The position numbers and the translations under genes are program-made. From contig CABFPE010000158.1 of assembly GCA_900660155.1 (NCBI GenBank), forward strand, positions 478,146-542,145: 64,000 bases of DNA, read 5' to 3'. Origin of the DNA: Hofstenia miamia. Lineage: Eukaryota > Xenacoelomorpha > Acoela > Hofsteniidae. Under the pieces are notes generated by a model. It saw only the letters and a list, made by a program, of their open reading frames with translations, had not been told where the DNA came from and did not search any database. Position 1 is the stretch's first letter; each line of letters starts with the position of its first letter. Shown one piece after another: positions 35,375 to 49,130 of the stretch.

Positions 35375-38102
35375 GATTTGCTTTACACTAAGTCCTTACA
35401 AAAATAAGAATTCTTGATTGTTCCTTGATTAGTCAAAACTAAAACTAACGATCACACAACAATTAGAAAAGCATATACTTTACAATATTTCTGACATTTC
35501 ATACCCCAAATGACTAATTGCTGATATTATTAAAATCAAAAACTGAATGCAATGGATATTGATATTTATTTTAGAATAAACTCTTTCGAAACTCAATTCC
35601 ATTGTACTAATATTTATTGATAATTCTAAGTTTGAAATTAAGCATAGAAACTTTTTGCACAATTAATAGAATTAAATGCATATAAATGTAACTATTTTAT
35701 TCTTTAGTTTTTGCTTACATCAAAATGGGTCCGTTCGTTTTTGGTAGAGTCGAATGAACATTTGTTGTTTTACATCAAAGCCTACAATAGTATCTTTACG
35801 ATTCTTATGTAAAGTTCAAGGTGTATAATTACTTTAAGGATCTGTTGTATTTGTTAAAACATTAATAACTTAAAGATATCTGTAATTTCTTAAAAGTTTT
35901 TCTGGAAATTTTGAATAAAGATGTTAAAACCCATTTTAAAAGGTACTGCTAAAAATGTGGTGTACAAGATTAAAAATGAACTTTTTGTAAAGTTTCTATT
36001 TCAAATCCTGAAATATTCTACAAATATTTTTCGAATGCTTTGTAAGACTTATATAGTTTCAAAAATTTACTAGATATTATAAATAATCTTACATATTTTG
36101 AAGGGTTTCCCGTATTTATCTGCATTTAATATTGATACTTTGGAATTCGTAGATACAGTCAACGTGACTTTTGTGCAATCAAAGGTAGTTGATTTTCAAA
36201 ATTTTTTTTCCGTAACCCCTATTGCATTTTAAAGTGTTCAACCTAAAAAAACTCATAAAAATTATTTTGGATGCTAAAAGCGCAATTGGTAAATTTATTA
36301 GTTCTACTTTTAGCAATAACTCCACATGTATAGAAATCTAATGACAACAAACCTTAGGCAAACTACTTATTGGTTGAACAAATATATTGGTGGGATTTTT
36401 CAGGAATAACAAAACTTTAACAAGAAGTATGGCTTAAGCATCTTCTTGTCGCTAAGAGTTCAAGTAAATACAGTGAACTTGCTAATTATATTACAATAAT
36501 TAGTTCATACAGACATGATACTCTCTGAATGTTTATAGTTATAGTACTTGAAGTGCAGCAATGCAATTCCATGGAACTAACCACGTTTATAAACAACCCC
36601 GAAAATATATACAAACCAAAACGAGCATAAAATTTCATAGCAAGGATCCATGACAAAATAATTTTCAATTTTTAAACTTAACATTTGTAGAATGTACACT
36701 CCAATTCCTTTTCCAGTTTCAATTATTGGTTTTAATTAGACCAGCTGAATTACATCCTACTGCAACAATGACCCACAGACGACATATTCTCGACCTCCTA
36801 GTTCCTACCCATTTGCAAAATTTGCGGTTTTTTTCCAACGATAAAGGAAAAAATTTACCTTGTTGATTTTTCAATCTTACCGTCCTCTGCCCAAAGTAAA
36901 AAGAACTTTTCAAGAGCATACTATTTGAAAAAGGTTAAGACATAATTATTTGGGTAATTTGAGATGCATAAACTGTCTAAGGAAAATATTTGCAGGTAAA
37001 CCTGAGTTTTAATTAATTTTAACAATTTAAAACTTTTGTAAAAAAATCCACATTAAATATATATGTCGTTATAAAGGAAAAAGAGTGCTAAGTGATAAAA
37101 AATATTCAAATGATGTGCATGCAGTCCCAAATAATTGAGACAGCTATAAGACAATTGCGTTTTTGCGAAATTTTAATCAATGTATTTGTAAGCTGTCATT
37201 GTATTTTAATGAACATTTCGTAGAATAAGTAAGGAGAATTTTGCTTTTGTTGTTTAAAGTGAGATTGCGAAAATAAAAGAGGGTATATGATATTGAATTG
37301 CTTGGAGTGAATTTAAAATTCAAACATAAATCTCATTCACAGAGAATGCTAATGGCTCTAAATGCAGTTTTTATTTGAATCAAATTAAACCACTATGCCA
37401 AACAAAACAGCTGAAGTATACAGCCTTTTCTACGTATTCTACATTCTGTGAACATTTACGCCAACCAAATCGAAAAATTAATGTATTAAATATAGTTGGC
37501 AATCAGTACTTGGTCTACGTTACAATGAAAATTGTACTTTTTAGAAACAAGCCAAAATTCATTTAAAAATATTCTAAATACTATAAACATTTTTTTGAAA
37601 TTTGAAAATATTTTTCAAAATACTCTCAGTTAAGCTCATAATTGCAGAATTTGGATTAAAAATGGGAGTGATTCATGAGCTTATCCAAAGATTACAATGC
37701 TTATATATATATATATAATTAGGAATGGCATATAAAATGTAAAACGGTGGGAATACATATTTAATATCTGGTCTAAATTTTTACTGACATTGACAATTGA
37801 TTATACTGAGTTATCCAATTATAAAGTATTTTTTGATTTGTTGTGAGTATTTAGGCAATTTCTAGGTGACACAATGAACATTGCAACATATTTATAGCAT
37901 TTTTCTAAAATATACAAGGTTTTCAGGAAATGACATTGTCATTTTTCTGTCAAACTTTTAAATAAACAAAAACGTTATTATCTAAAATTAGATAAATTAA
38001 GTAAGCAACTAAACAACAAACACAGTAATGCTAATAACTATAATTCCTTTGGGTTAGAGAGAGACATTGTTTTTGTAATATATATGCTTACTTATTTGAA
38101 CT

Positions 38103-38140
<38 letters not shown>

Positions 38141-38756
38141 TCTATTCTTATATATATATTCAATTTACAGACACTTCTGTTACAGTTTGTTATGATTTAA
38201 AGTATCAGTCTGTGAAAGATTCGTCTGTTCGCACAAATGCATTATAGTTCTTAATGTCATCCCATTCAATTTGTAGCAAACATTTGGATTTGGATTTAGA
38301 TGTATTTCAAGTCTTGACATTGACTTAATATTTTCCAATCACTGAAACAATCTAACATCAGCATCATAAACTTCTGAAAGCATAAAACTATTTATGATGC
38401 ACATGGCATTGTATAATTCAATTGTTACTTAATAATGAAGCTGACTTTGTGTACTTTCATTCTTTAACTTATTATATAAATGTGAACCGATGACCCATTT
38501 GGCCCGAATGCTCTAAGGGAAAAACTGACTCAATGACAAGGCTGACCTCGTGACCCAGTTGCAACTCTGACTTATTTCCTAAATCGGGTCATGTCCGTTC
38601 ATTCAATAACGTTGACATCAATTACTGATTACATGTACATTGAACGGTGTGTTACTTGTAACTGTTTTATCACATGAAAACTAATTAATAGCAAAGCATT
38701 TAATTTTTTCACTACTGGCTAGCTAGTAATGTGTGAAACACATATATTTGTTTGTA
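35375..38756. other. No assignable gene
   Basis: AT-rich DNA with short TA tracts (37699-37714 and 38103-38139, the latter an AC run passing into TA). The frame at 36719-36919 (minus) sits in a slightly GC-richer patch but has no recognised motif. Confidence 0.4.
38103..38139. repeat. (CA)n(TA)n compound microsatellite
   Basis: An ACACACAC run passes into a long TA run, with a second short TA run about 10 bases further on. Confidence 0.95.
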
Positions 38757-39265
38757 CTGGTTGCAGTTAGGGTTGCAGTTTTGAAACCGAATCTCCATTG
38801 AAATTAACCTAACCCGACTTTATTACTAGTTTACACTCCATAAAACAGTTTTTTTTTCAGATTTTAGTCTGCTCTTTTAGGCTATTTTTGTCATGGTAGA
38901 CGATCGATATCTGTTTGGAGTGTAAGCTTGTTATTTAAATGATTAGAAGCCGATTTGGAGATATTCCGTTTGTTACTATAATATTAAGGTAAACCATTTT
39001 ATTTAATTCACTTTGTTAGTTATAGGTTTTGAATTGTTCTTAGAGTGGTATATCAAATGTTTTTAAATAAGCAATTCCTTCAATGCACCCAGATGAGCAA
39101 GTCAGGTTCAGTCGGGTCAAATTTAAGAAGACGGGTCGGGTCTGAATATCATTCGGGTCGGATTGTGGCGGGTCCAAAAAGCTTGAGCCGTTTCCAAGCC
39201 TGATTTAGACCTAGCTCGTGTATGTCTGGACTGGGCTCTAAATTTCAAACCCATTCACATCCCTG
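38757..39265. repeat. GC-richer repeat scrap ending in a hAT-like terminus
   Basis: The right part (about 39090-39265) is rich in GGGTCGGGTC / CATTCGGGTCGGATTG words. It ends, read on the other strand, with CAGGGATGTGAATGGGTTTG, the form of a hAT terminus. The word GAGCCGTTTCCAAG is close to AGCCCGTTTCCAAA at about 437. A left partner with the matching flank TTATAAAA was not found, so only one end is supported. The CCTAACCCGAC words near 38810 may be another piece of the same repeat. Confidence 0.45.
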
Positions 39266-39695
39266 TTATAAAATAGTTGCAAGTCATAAAAGAAAATAAC
39301 GTGCATAAAAACACAGCTGAATTCTTTTTTCATTCATAGTCTTTTTATATTTTCAGACTCATAGTTCTTACGATGATCTGATAACAACATAACCGATATG
39401 AGTAAAGCTGATATCCTCTGAATTTATCTTCACATTATATCTATATGTCATCATTATCATTGCTAGCTGCAGGAGGTATTTTCCACTATTCTTGTCATAT
39501 CTAACTAGCGAGAAAATTTATTTTATAAAAAATGGTATTATTTATTACGAATAAATTCATGTTAAAATATTCTAATTGACTTAATTGAAATTACATTAGA
39601 TGCTATCATCTTTGATGCAATTGACTTAACTTGGCATAAATATTGTTTTTATAAAACAAAAATTTCTTATTTATATTGATTGTTAGAGAAATCAT

Positions 39696-39743
39696 TGTTA
39701 GAAACAAACTTTCAGATATAAATGAAAACATTTGTTTCTAACA
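39696..39743. repeat. 13-bp perfect inverted repeat
   Basis: TGTTAGAAACAAA (39696-39708) and TTTGTTTCTAACA (39731-39743) form a stem with a 22-base loop. No target duplication is seen. Confidence 0.6.
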
Positions 39744-39919
39744 GTAATTTTTCTTTTACTCCAAGATATGAAATAAACCGAGCGTAAATTCAGTCTTTAA
39801 TGCGTACTAAAGAAGCGCAATTTAAAAGTGTTTTAAGTTAATTAATTTATGATAAAATACAAATGTATGTTAATGAACATGGACATAATTTTATCTTCTA
39901 TGCCCTCGAGGGAATTGCG

Positions 39920-39976
39920 GCCGTCATCATCTGATATTTTTTGAATTATGTTCACTTGTCAGTCGGAGATGACGGC
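39920..39976. promoter_or_regulatory. GCCGTCATC...GATGACGGC dyad, possible regulatory site
   Basis: A 9-bp perfect inverted repeat with a 39-base spacer lies in a patch that is richer in G+C and CpG than its surroundings. ATGACG-type cores resemble CRE/ATF half-sites. Function is inference. A 108-codon frame of unknown function begins about 160 bp to the right. Confidence 0.25.
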
Positions 39977-40134
39977 GAATTTAAAATTATGAATTTAATA
40001 ACGCAGAAATGTGTTTTCTCCAAAACGTCAAAACTATTATTCACTGTGCGCCATTAAGCTAATCGAAACTGCCGGGTAGAAGTAATTTCGTTTGACAACT
40101 TCGTTCGCCAAAATTCTTCCCTGTCAAATATTCA

Positions 40135-40461
40135 TTGTCAGTGAAATTTTCGAATATAATCTTTAATCAAATCTTCAAAATAGATTTATTTATTAGCAAA
40201 AATATAGATTCAACTCTGTGCAGAGGCGGTTTTCATCTTATAGCTGATGAAAATGAACATAATAGAAGGGAAAATAAAGAAGTGCTTCTCGAGTTGGTTT
40301 TAAAGTGTTTGATTTTAAAACAGAATGACATCATAATCATTCGATCGCACTTGATAACAGCAATTCAGAGTTATTTAAAAAAAGAAGAACATTTTTTCTG
40401 TCCATTAATGACATTTTACATATTCAAGCATTTAAAAATCTCGGATTTTTACTATAAATGA
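40135..40461 (+). other. 108-codon frame, function unknown
   Basis: An open frame with a polar middle (CRGGFHLIADENEHNRRENK, EVLLELVLKC) in AT-rich DNA. I see no family motif. It could be an exon or chance, and the nearby dyad is the only contextual hint. Confidence 0.15.
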
Positions 40462-41574
40462 AGGAATACAATAATCTGAAAATTTTATATCAAATTAGTA
40501 AATCTTTATTTTAAATATCAATTCCACTAGTTGAAAATTTTCTCCTTGTAAACGCCTGTTATCATATATTAAGGTTACAGTACGTACTTTAACACAAGAA
40601 GCACCAAAATATCATCTTAGACCGGCTTTTGATAAATTACTCCTTGTTATTGCAAAACATTTATAAATAAAACCATTCCTCTTTTATATTAGAATGCATA
40701 TATTAAAAGCATTGATTTTTAAGTGAATGGGGTAGTTTTTGAGGGAATAAAACAGTTTGCTGGTTCTAGTTTTAAAGAATACTACGAATATTTTAAAACT
40801 TAAATTGCAATAGGCAATAGGGGATGGTATGTTTATCTGATTTTAAAAACATGTTTAAAGTTCAGTGGAAATTGTATTTCGCTTTTAAAAAATGGGAAGT
40901 TGCTGAAAGCATTTTCTAATAATTGATTATTATAAGCTGTTGGATGTAAATTCTTCAATTGATTTAGGTGGATGTTGCGTTCACCATTTTTAATATTCGT
41001 AAAGCATCTTCTAGTCCCTCCTCTAATAAAATATTAGTAAAAATATGAATAAATTAAGCAGAACATTTTAAATGAGGTCAAATAATTAATTATAGAAATA
41101 AAAAAAACAATAAATTTTTGGCTTGATTCACAAGAAATTCTCCCAGCTTTGAAATACGGAATAGTGAGCAGTCTGATAGGTCAGGAATGGCTGACAGTAA
41201 CTTTCCCACTGTGACTAATTTTTTTAAAGATTGAAAGCTACTCAGGGATGTTTATCGAGTCTCAGAACATTGATAAATATTTTAATCTAAATATTTAGAA
41301 TTTATTTGAACTAAGTTCGTATGAATATCTTTATATAGTAAAATAGATGATATTATGCTTATATACATGTATATGTACATAATATTTATACATGCAATGT
41401 ATATAGATTTTGAAAATATTCTTAGCACCTTTGAATTTAGTGAAAGAATCTACAGTTTATTCGATAGCATTTTTGTTAAATTTAAGGTATTGTAAATTAT
41501 GCATACACAGAAAATTTTAAAAAACTGAGGCAAATGTTGTATATTGTTTTAAGAATATCATAAATTTTTATTAG

Positions 41575-41577
<3 letters not shown>

Positions 41578-41615
<38 letters not shown>
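41578..41615. repeat. (TA)n microsatellite followed by (GA)n
   Basis: A pure TA tract of about 38 bases is followed by AAGAGAGAGAGG. Confidence 0.95.
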
Positions 41616-41618
<3 letters not shown>

Positions 41619-44144
41619 AGAGAGAGGCTACAAAAAATAATGCAATTTTGATATATTTATTTCACAAACATATACTGCTCTTCATTAGCATAAACTATAA
41701 TGAATGAATCAATTTCATCGCATTTTGTATAGAATTTTGCTGTTATGCAAAATAATTTAAAAGATCGCTTGATATCAAAATTCTTAGTAAAGATTCTTTC
41801 TTGAATTCAGGTGTTTCTAGTCATTTACTTTGAATGCATTATGCATAGTGTTCATCCACAGGTATCGATGATGGATGAGTTGGATTTCTAATCTGTCATC
41901 TATATAGATATATCATTTTCTTTAACTTTTGAGGTTCTCCGCTAACTATTTTTGGCAACTTGAGTAATTAAATAAACATATTACATAAATAGCATTATAG
42001 ATCTCTTTTTTATTAACATTCTGAGAAAATAATCTCGTTGTTGTTTTGAAGACAAAATATTCGTCTGTACCAGATAGTTAAAATTGGTTTTGATTTTTTC
42101 CATATTCGTCAACATCCGATCATACTAAATTTAATTGAGAAATGTGATTTTTTTCAGATGCCTTTGCAAACTACAAATCTGGAGCGGATAAGATTTTTTT
42201 AATGTCGAATATATTCGTATTCGGGTTGTAAAATTTTGATTGGATGCCACTATGGGGCACCAGTACAACAACACCCGCTAAATGTGTTTCCACAGTAGTT
42301 CATACTAAGACATGCATTGCCCAATGTAATCAATGTAAGCGGAATATCTTATCTCATATAAATGACATGCATGCAATAATTTATTCCTGTCTGGCTTAGT
42401 TCATTCTTGCAAGCATATTCACCAAACAATTCAAATTTTCTCCAGGTAGGTGGATTTGGAAAAACTAGTAGCAAATATATTTATGCAATGTCCCGCTCTT
42501 TTCATGTACACATACATTGATCTGCAATATATGCCTAAGTTAAAAAAACTTTTATTTGTAGCTTTTTAAAAATAGAACGGGGTAGTAAAAAAAATTTTCA
42601 TTAATTTTAAATGCATATATTTTTTTTTAAAATAGGAAGTGAAACAATATTTGAACATAATTAAAAATTTTAAAAATTCTAAATATTAATTAAACTTTTG
42701 ATGCCCTTAAATTGACACAGGTGTTGTTCTTAATGTATATTAATGAAAAATTGATTGGTTTTCTAGTTTAGCATTTATTATTTAAAAAACAAGAAATTTA
42801 TTTACAATATCATTAATCAAAACCTAATGTATCACAGTGAGGAAAATAAGAAAATTTAATAACTATTTTGTTTGATTTATGAGTCTGAAATTCTAATTAC
42901 TTACTTCCTGTTGCTAATACCTGTTCGCAGAAGCTCAAACTACCTGTTAGTTTGAATGATAGACATTAAATCACTTAAAAAATGAATAAATCACTTTTCC
43001 CATTTGTTATTACTGCAATCTTTGCATTAGACGCTTTTCAATAAATTACTTTGCTGGAATTCATAAAGTACTTAATTTTAAAAGAACTTAAGATTACAAA
43101 AATTCATTCTTTATCCCAGATCCATGCCATTTTGAACCCAATGAAATTCAAAGTAAATATCGAGAATTAAGAGCAATACGAATTTTATTCATTACAAAGG
43201 TTTGTGATGTAGGACTAAGAACATGAAATCATTAAAAATCAAAGCCTCAAAATATTTTTTAAGCTTTTGCAATATTATCTAGATCGAAAAACATTAACTA
43301 TTGGTAATAGTTAAAAATTTAATTAAATTTGTAAGTTTTTATTCCGACTATAAATTCCCCAAATTAGGAAGGATTTTACATTTGGCCCAATTATAATTCA
43401 CGCCTATTAAAGTTTCTAGAGCCAAGAGTCCAACCCATTTATACTCCCTTAGTATACTGCAGTGTCATAGCAGAAGAAATTAATTAGGACACATAGAAGT
43501 GTACCATTCATAAAGTCGTAAAACAAAATAACTGAATTCTATATAACATTTATTAATGATTCCATAAAGCTGAAGTAAGGGTATGAAATGTTCTCTGTCT
43601 ATTGTTTTGCATTGCTAAAATCATTTTTCTTAATACGATAAATTAAAATATTCAATTAATATTCTTGTAAAATAACTGAAGCATTTAGGATTGTTTTTTG
43701 ATTGATTTTTGTCGGTTTGTTCATTGATGTCAATTAATTAGCTGGACCTCTCACATTATGTAAGAACAGAAATATCACTCTTTTTAATTAATGTAAAATA
43801 TAAACCATTGTAATTATTTCTATAGTCACGCTATTTGTAATGGGATGCCAAATATATGTCTAAAGAGTATGAAAATCATTCCCACAGTAACCTTTTGTGG
43901 AACAACATTGCATACAATAAAAAGGCTTTAGCAGGCTGTAAAAATTTCAACACATAAAAATCGTTATCAGAATTCCCTATTAAATCACGTCACAAATCTT
44001 CAGTCGTTCAAACAAAACTAGTTTTGACGAAATGATATAGGTTGCCTGATAACTCAGATATTGTTGTGAATCCTTATCAATGTTAATCTCTTTCTGTAAA
44101 ACAAATTTAGCTAACGAAATTTGAATGGCCCATTTAAAATTTGA

Positions 44145-44158
44145 ACTTGGCGCCAAGT
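44145..44158. promoter_or_regulatory. ACTTGGCGCCAAGT, 14-bp perfect palindrome
   Basis: A perfect palindrome with a GGCGCC core stands out in AT-rich DNA. The half-site TTGGC resembles NFI-type half-sites, but the NFI spacing is absent. A protein-binding role is speculative. Confidence 0.2.
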
Positions 44159-44548
44159 GACGGATTAGTGGTAGCCACTCATCTCAGTAAATTGTCTACA
44201 TTTACACATATTGCGTTAGCATAAACCATTATCAAAAGTTTTTACAAACATTGCATCCACTTAAGAAGCATTTTTAAAACAATTATGATAATTTATAAAT
44301 AGAACACAAAATTTCAATTTTTTCATATATTATCATATTCTAGTTAGTGAAATTTGATAAATATCTTTTTAAATGAGAACAAAAAATATCTAAAGAACCT
44401 CTCCAAGGCGAATTTATTAATATTTAGTGATGAAATACCTTTTCATTATAAAGGGCAAAATGCGGCCATTTTCTATAATGTGTTGCACTCTTTGCTAACT
44501 AGATAGGCAACTGTACTTCTTGGGCGCTTTTTATAGCAAAAATTAATG

Positions 44549-44553
<5 letters not shown>

Positions 44554-44587
<34 letters not shown>
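44554..44587. repeat. (TA)n microsatellite
   Basis: Pure TA tract of about 34 bases. Confidence 0.95.
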
Positions 44588-44591
<4 letters not shown>

Positions 44592-47500
44592 GCATTGTGC
44601 TTTTTCTTATTATGATACATAAACAAAGCAGCATAATGTTGTTTGTGTTTTATGACGATATTAATGGCTTTTTACCAAAGTTCTGAAGAGAGCCATTAAA
44701 CACCTTTACAACCATATTGCGAAATTATTTTACGACCGTGATTTAATAGGCATTCCATCTAATTACACCTTGGTGCACATCTATAAATAACACCCTGATT
44801 TTTCCTAAAATAAATTTGAATTATTACTTACACATGAATTTTTTGAAATATCAATCACCAATATAATAACGAAGCAGAATAAAAAATGGCTTGCAGAAAT
44901 AGTATTATATATATATATATATATAAAATTTTTTTTGTATTAATGATTACATCAGTGAAATGGCGTTTACTCTCATAAAACTATCTGTGGATGAGTGTAT
45001 TTATACATAGAGCCAACTGTCGTTGTACTAAAAAATAAACTCTACTAAAACTTAGGTTTATTCCATGTATATCGAAAGGAAATATTTGTTTCTAGTATTT
45101 TTTAATCAAATACTACTCTGAATGAAAAAATTTGTATGCCATCATTTATCTGAATTCTACAATGAGAATAATTTTCATTAAGAAATTTTTATATATCTAT
45201 AAATGAAGCAGACATTAATGATATTACATGGCTGATAAACAAAGCAAACAAATATAGCAGTCTCTTATATTTCCTGTTTATTAATTTCCGATGCATGTCT
45301 TTCTTTGTGTGTAGAAATCCAATTAAGTCACGATTTGAAAGAAAAATTATGATTTACTCCCATTTTTAGCAATAAATAGAAATCGAATGAAAATCGTATC
45401 CAAGTACTTGCTTGATTAATACCCCAGTTAGGTTTTACATAAAACTAATGTAGGATTCACATAACAAACATGTTTATGGTCTTTGATATTTCGAATTAAC
45501 CTAAATTTACTGAATTTTACACTGTGTTTTTTAAAAGAAATTCTTCTAAGATTAAGAAAACATCTTTTTTTAAAAAATTCAGTTTGTATCTTTCTTAATA
45601 CTTTGAATCAAATTGCACATTTTTTTAGCAATATTTTGAAGCTGAGTAGATGATTCAAGACCAGTTATTGTTGTTAAGGTGAAAATTGTTTATAGATGAT
45701 TATCGTAACAATCGTTTTATAAAATTAAAAATACGTAATTTTGTATTAATAGTCAAAAGCAATAATCTTATAATTTTTTTAAAGTATATTCGCATGTTAC
45801 TTATAACAGCAAAATTTTAACAATCAATACATATTTGATAATAAAACCACTAAGGAGATTTTTTGAAGCCTCTTTCAATTTTAGTTTTCTAATTTTTTCC
45901 CTCCCAATGCTTGAGGTTAACCGCTGAATCTCAAGTAAAGAATTGCATTGCATTTGATAAAACATAAAATTTTTTTTTGAAAAAATTAATACAACAACTG
46001 TTTTCTTGCAAGGAGTACCAAAGATAACATTCAAAATAAAACCTAAAATATGGACACGCAAGTTTGCACGTTGAGCACTTCAAATTATTGATACCTGTCA
46101 ATAAGCTGGCTGACAGTTTATAATTAAAATTTATATATATCTTTCATTGAAAAACAATCCTCAAAATGGTTGGTTGTCCTGAGAAATTAATTTCAAAAAA
46201 TGAATAGAACAGAAACCGATATTTATCATTTGGTCGATTAGACTTTCAACTGATATACAAGTTGGAAAATATTAATTGTTGAATTCAATTCTAAATCATT
46301 GAATATTTATCCACTAACCACAAATTGATCTTTAGGTCGTAAATGATATCTCCTATGCAGTTATGTGAAGGAGAAATTTCTAAAGCGTATATTAATACAA
46401 TTGAATAAATTATTGCCTTGCTAGTAAAAATATTTTCAGTCCACTCTATATTGATTGTCATTGTAGCATTTCTCTTAAAACCATAAGTTGTGGCAATTAC
46501 ATCCGTACAAAATATGGATAACCATTTTTTATGTGTTGATGAGTTGAAATCTAAAATTTTATCAAATGATTGTGTGAATTTACAATGATTGCTCTTAGTG
46601 AACACAAATGTGTTCCGTAAGATAGTTCTTAAGCGATTGAATAGTTTGACTGTTTTATAAAAGTGCAGGTACCAATGCGTTATCAGCACCATCCAAATGT
46701 ATGCAAACTGTATGTTACCTAAAGGCCTAGTGAATCGAACACTAATGATGCAGTTACACTTTCAAATGTAAATGCAAACACAGAGTAAAAACAGGGTTCT
46801 TTTAGCTTACAAAACCATTGTGTTAGGAACCTTAATGGCTGCACTTGATTACAAGGTTTTCAATAAAAAAGTATGACGTAGCAAGAGCTTGACATATTAA
46901 TTTATTTAAATCTTTCTTTTTGTAACCCATTATTTCATCAAATGTCAAGTTTGCAGAAGTTACAAGAAGAACTCTTCAAAATTTAATTTCGATTCTGTTG
47001 ATCGAAGTTTTAAATTGATTTTCAGAAACATACTACTCAATAAATTCATTCAAAGACAATGGCAAAGAGTTTTTAATGTGTTTTCAAAGTTTTCAAAGAT
47101 TTTAAATGCGATTTTATGTTTTTAACTGTCTACATAGAAAATATATTCCACTAATTTACTAAGTTTACAGGTAAACGAAAACTAACATCGATATTAAGAT
47201 AAGAGTTCTGATGAATCTTACAATAGGAATCCGTATTCTCCCAATCGTATGATAATTTTATTTTTAAAACATACCACCCCTGACTAATCTTACTACAAAC
47301 ACAATAAACGCAAAAAGAGGCTTCACAATAGAAATACGAAAATATTTTTATAAATAAACCTGAATCAGTATATTTATAACAAAGATATTAGGTTTAAATT
47401 CACTGATTTTGAAATCTATTTTTAGTTTTGATATCCCTGGTAATTAAGATGTGAAAAGATGGACATGGCGCAAACATTTGACACAATCTTATAATCTTTG

Positions 47501-47628
47501 CAAAGACACTGTTTCAATGTTTTTATATTACTGAGAATGTTCGATATTTTAATAAAAACCTAAATTAAATGAATAAAGTAGAAAGTTTCATCGTATTTAC
47601 TGCATTGTAGGTGATTAATGTGTCATTA

Positions 47629-47940
47629 GGGTGACCCTTAGAAAAGGCAAAATAAAATTTTACAAATTTCTTTAGCCCCTAACTCTCATTTTTTCCTATG
47701 CATAAAAAAATAGTTCTGTGAAATTTTAAAGCGATTCCGAGGAGATTTACAACCTGCCCATCAACGCTAGAATTTTGGGGGGCATTCAAGCACATCACGA
47801 AGGGGCAAAACACAAAATAACACTGCTTCTAGAACTCCTATAATCATTTTTGACCACACAACATTTGTAGAATCTCTAATGTAATTAACTTGCGACATCA
47901 AGAACTGTTAAGTTTGTTATAAAAAATCCTCGAATTTGAC
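47629..47940. repeat. Left long terminal inverted repeat
   Basis: Arm of the 47629-49985 element, inverted relative to 49670-49985. The extent is judged by eye from matching words, so the inner boundary is approximate. Substitutions and small indels show the insertion is old. Confidence 0.7.
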
Positions 47941-48404
47941 AAAATATGAACAATTAGGCATAAATTATAATTTATTTACTTCTGTTTCTATGAATTTGCT
48001 TTCTAAACATGGTATTTTACCCGAATAACTGTATAGTTGTGTAAAAAATATAAACCGCAATTTGAAGCAAAATGGAATAGCCAGTATTTTCACAGATACT
48101 TTCTAGTAAAACTTGTAAACTGTAAATATGTTCAATTTTAAAAGATATTGACATTACTTTGTATGTTAGAAGATTGATCACTAGTTGCACAATATATGCT
48201 TCTTTTATGATTTGCCGATCTTTACAAAACTTTATTTAATTTACAACTTCATGAACACAAACTGCTGTACTAGTATAAGCAAGTGATAACTGAACCAATA
48301 TAACTAAACAGTAATCACAAAAGCAAATGGAACAACACAGTAGTTCAAATAACTTTAAGGCATTTTAAGTTACTGAGTTAGTATGGGTTTTTTAGTTAGG
48401 AAAC

Positions 48405-49130
48405 AAATTTCTGATATTCAGGGACCACCTTAAGGAAATACTGTGACTGCTCCTCACTATGTGGGAGAATCCAATTGTACTCTTCAATGAGTGCCAGTCC
48501 TCTCTCAGCATTGTCATTTGTAACAGTGTTTAAGTTTATTGTTTGCAGTGTCTGTTGGTAATAATCACAAAGTGGTCAAACGTCTGGATATTAATCCAAA
48601 AACTAAGATGAAACATCAAGCTTTTGAATCAGAGCAGTTGATCCTTTGCTGACAAGATCAGGCAACTTAAAAATTGATTTTTTGTTGGGTTAATGGTTCT
48701 TCGTTTTGGAACATCTTCTATCTCATGCCGCTCCTTTATTTCATAAACCATACATCTTTTCGTATTGGCTGATACAGGCTCATTAAGGAAGGAAGCGGCC
48801 ACCAGTTCTTCTGACAGATACCATAGATGGGAACAAAACTTTATCGAACCTGTTTTAGGGACAGCTTCATCACATATGCTTGAACGGAGTTAAGCAGTCT
48901 GATACCATTGCTTGAGGCTGCAGCTGCAGAGGAGATTCCTTCCATGTTCTCAGAAAGATTTTAACTGCAAAAATACACATTCGCAAAATTCACGTTGTGC
49001 CAACAGAAATTCTTTGTCTTCCTGGTTTGAAATTACTGAGAGACCATTAGTAATTGCTATGTCAAACAAATTGGGCAGTTCTGCAATGAAAGTATTTTCT
49101 TCTGTTTTTTTATTTTTTTAAGGTGTGATA
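48405..49130 (-). pseudogene. Broken gene of an unnamed repeated animal protein group inside the long-TIR element
   Basis: Reading the minus strand from about 49120, and allowing frame changes, these blocks appear in order. First is ENTFIAELPNLFDIA with EDKEFLLAQREFCECV (about 49110-48970). Next is HLWYLSEELVAASFLNEP (about 48832-48779), followed by VYEIKERHEIEDVPKRR (about 48760-48700). Last is TVTNDNAERGLALIEEYNW, then LPHSEEQSQYFLKVVPEYQK (about 48535-48420). The set '..LP.LFDIA...EDK.FL.AQRE', 'HLWYLSEELV' and 'ND.AERG.ALI' resembles a group of uncharacterised, often repeated, animal proteins that I cannot name. In this copy several stops and shifts break the frame. Its position between the long inverted arms suggests it was the element's own protein, whose function is unknown. 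Confidence 0.65.

Larger units (their letters stand above)
40462..47628. other. AT-rich DNA without an assignable gene
   Basis: Contains TA tracts at 41578-41615, 44554-44587 and 44906-44926, and a 14-bp perfect palindrome at 44145-44158. Frames at 45801-46061 (minus) and 46291-46692 (minus, 133 codons) have no recognised motif. The latter is long enough to be worth a transcript check. Confidence 0.4.

Noticed and set aside
48912..49121. 69-codon plus-strand frame
   Set aside because: It is antisense to the broken gene inside the long-TIR element, where the minus strand carries the recognisable motifs.
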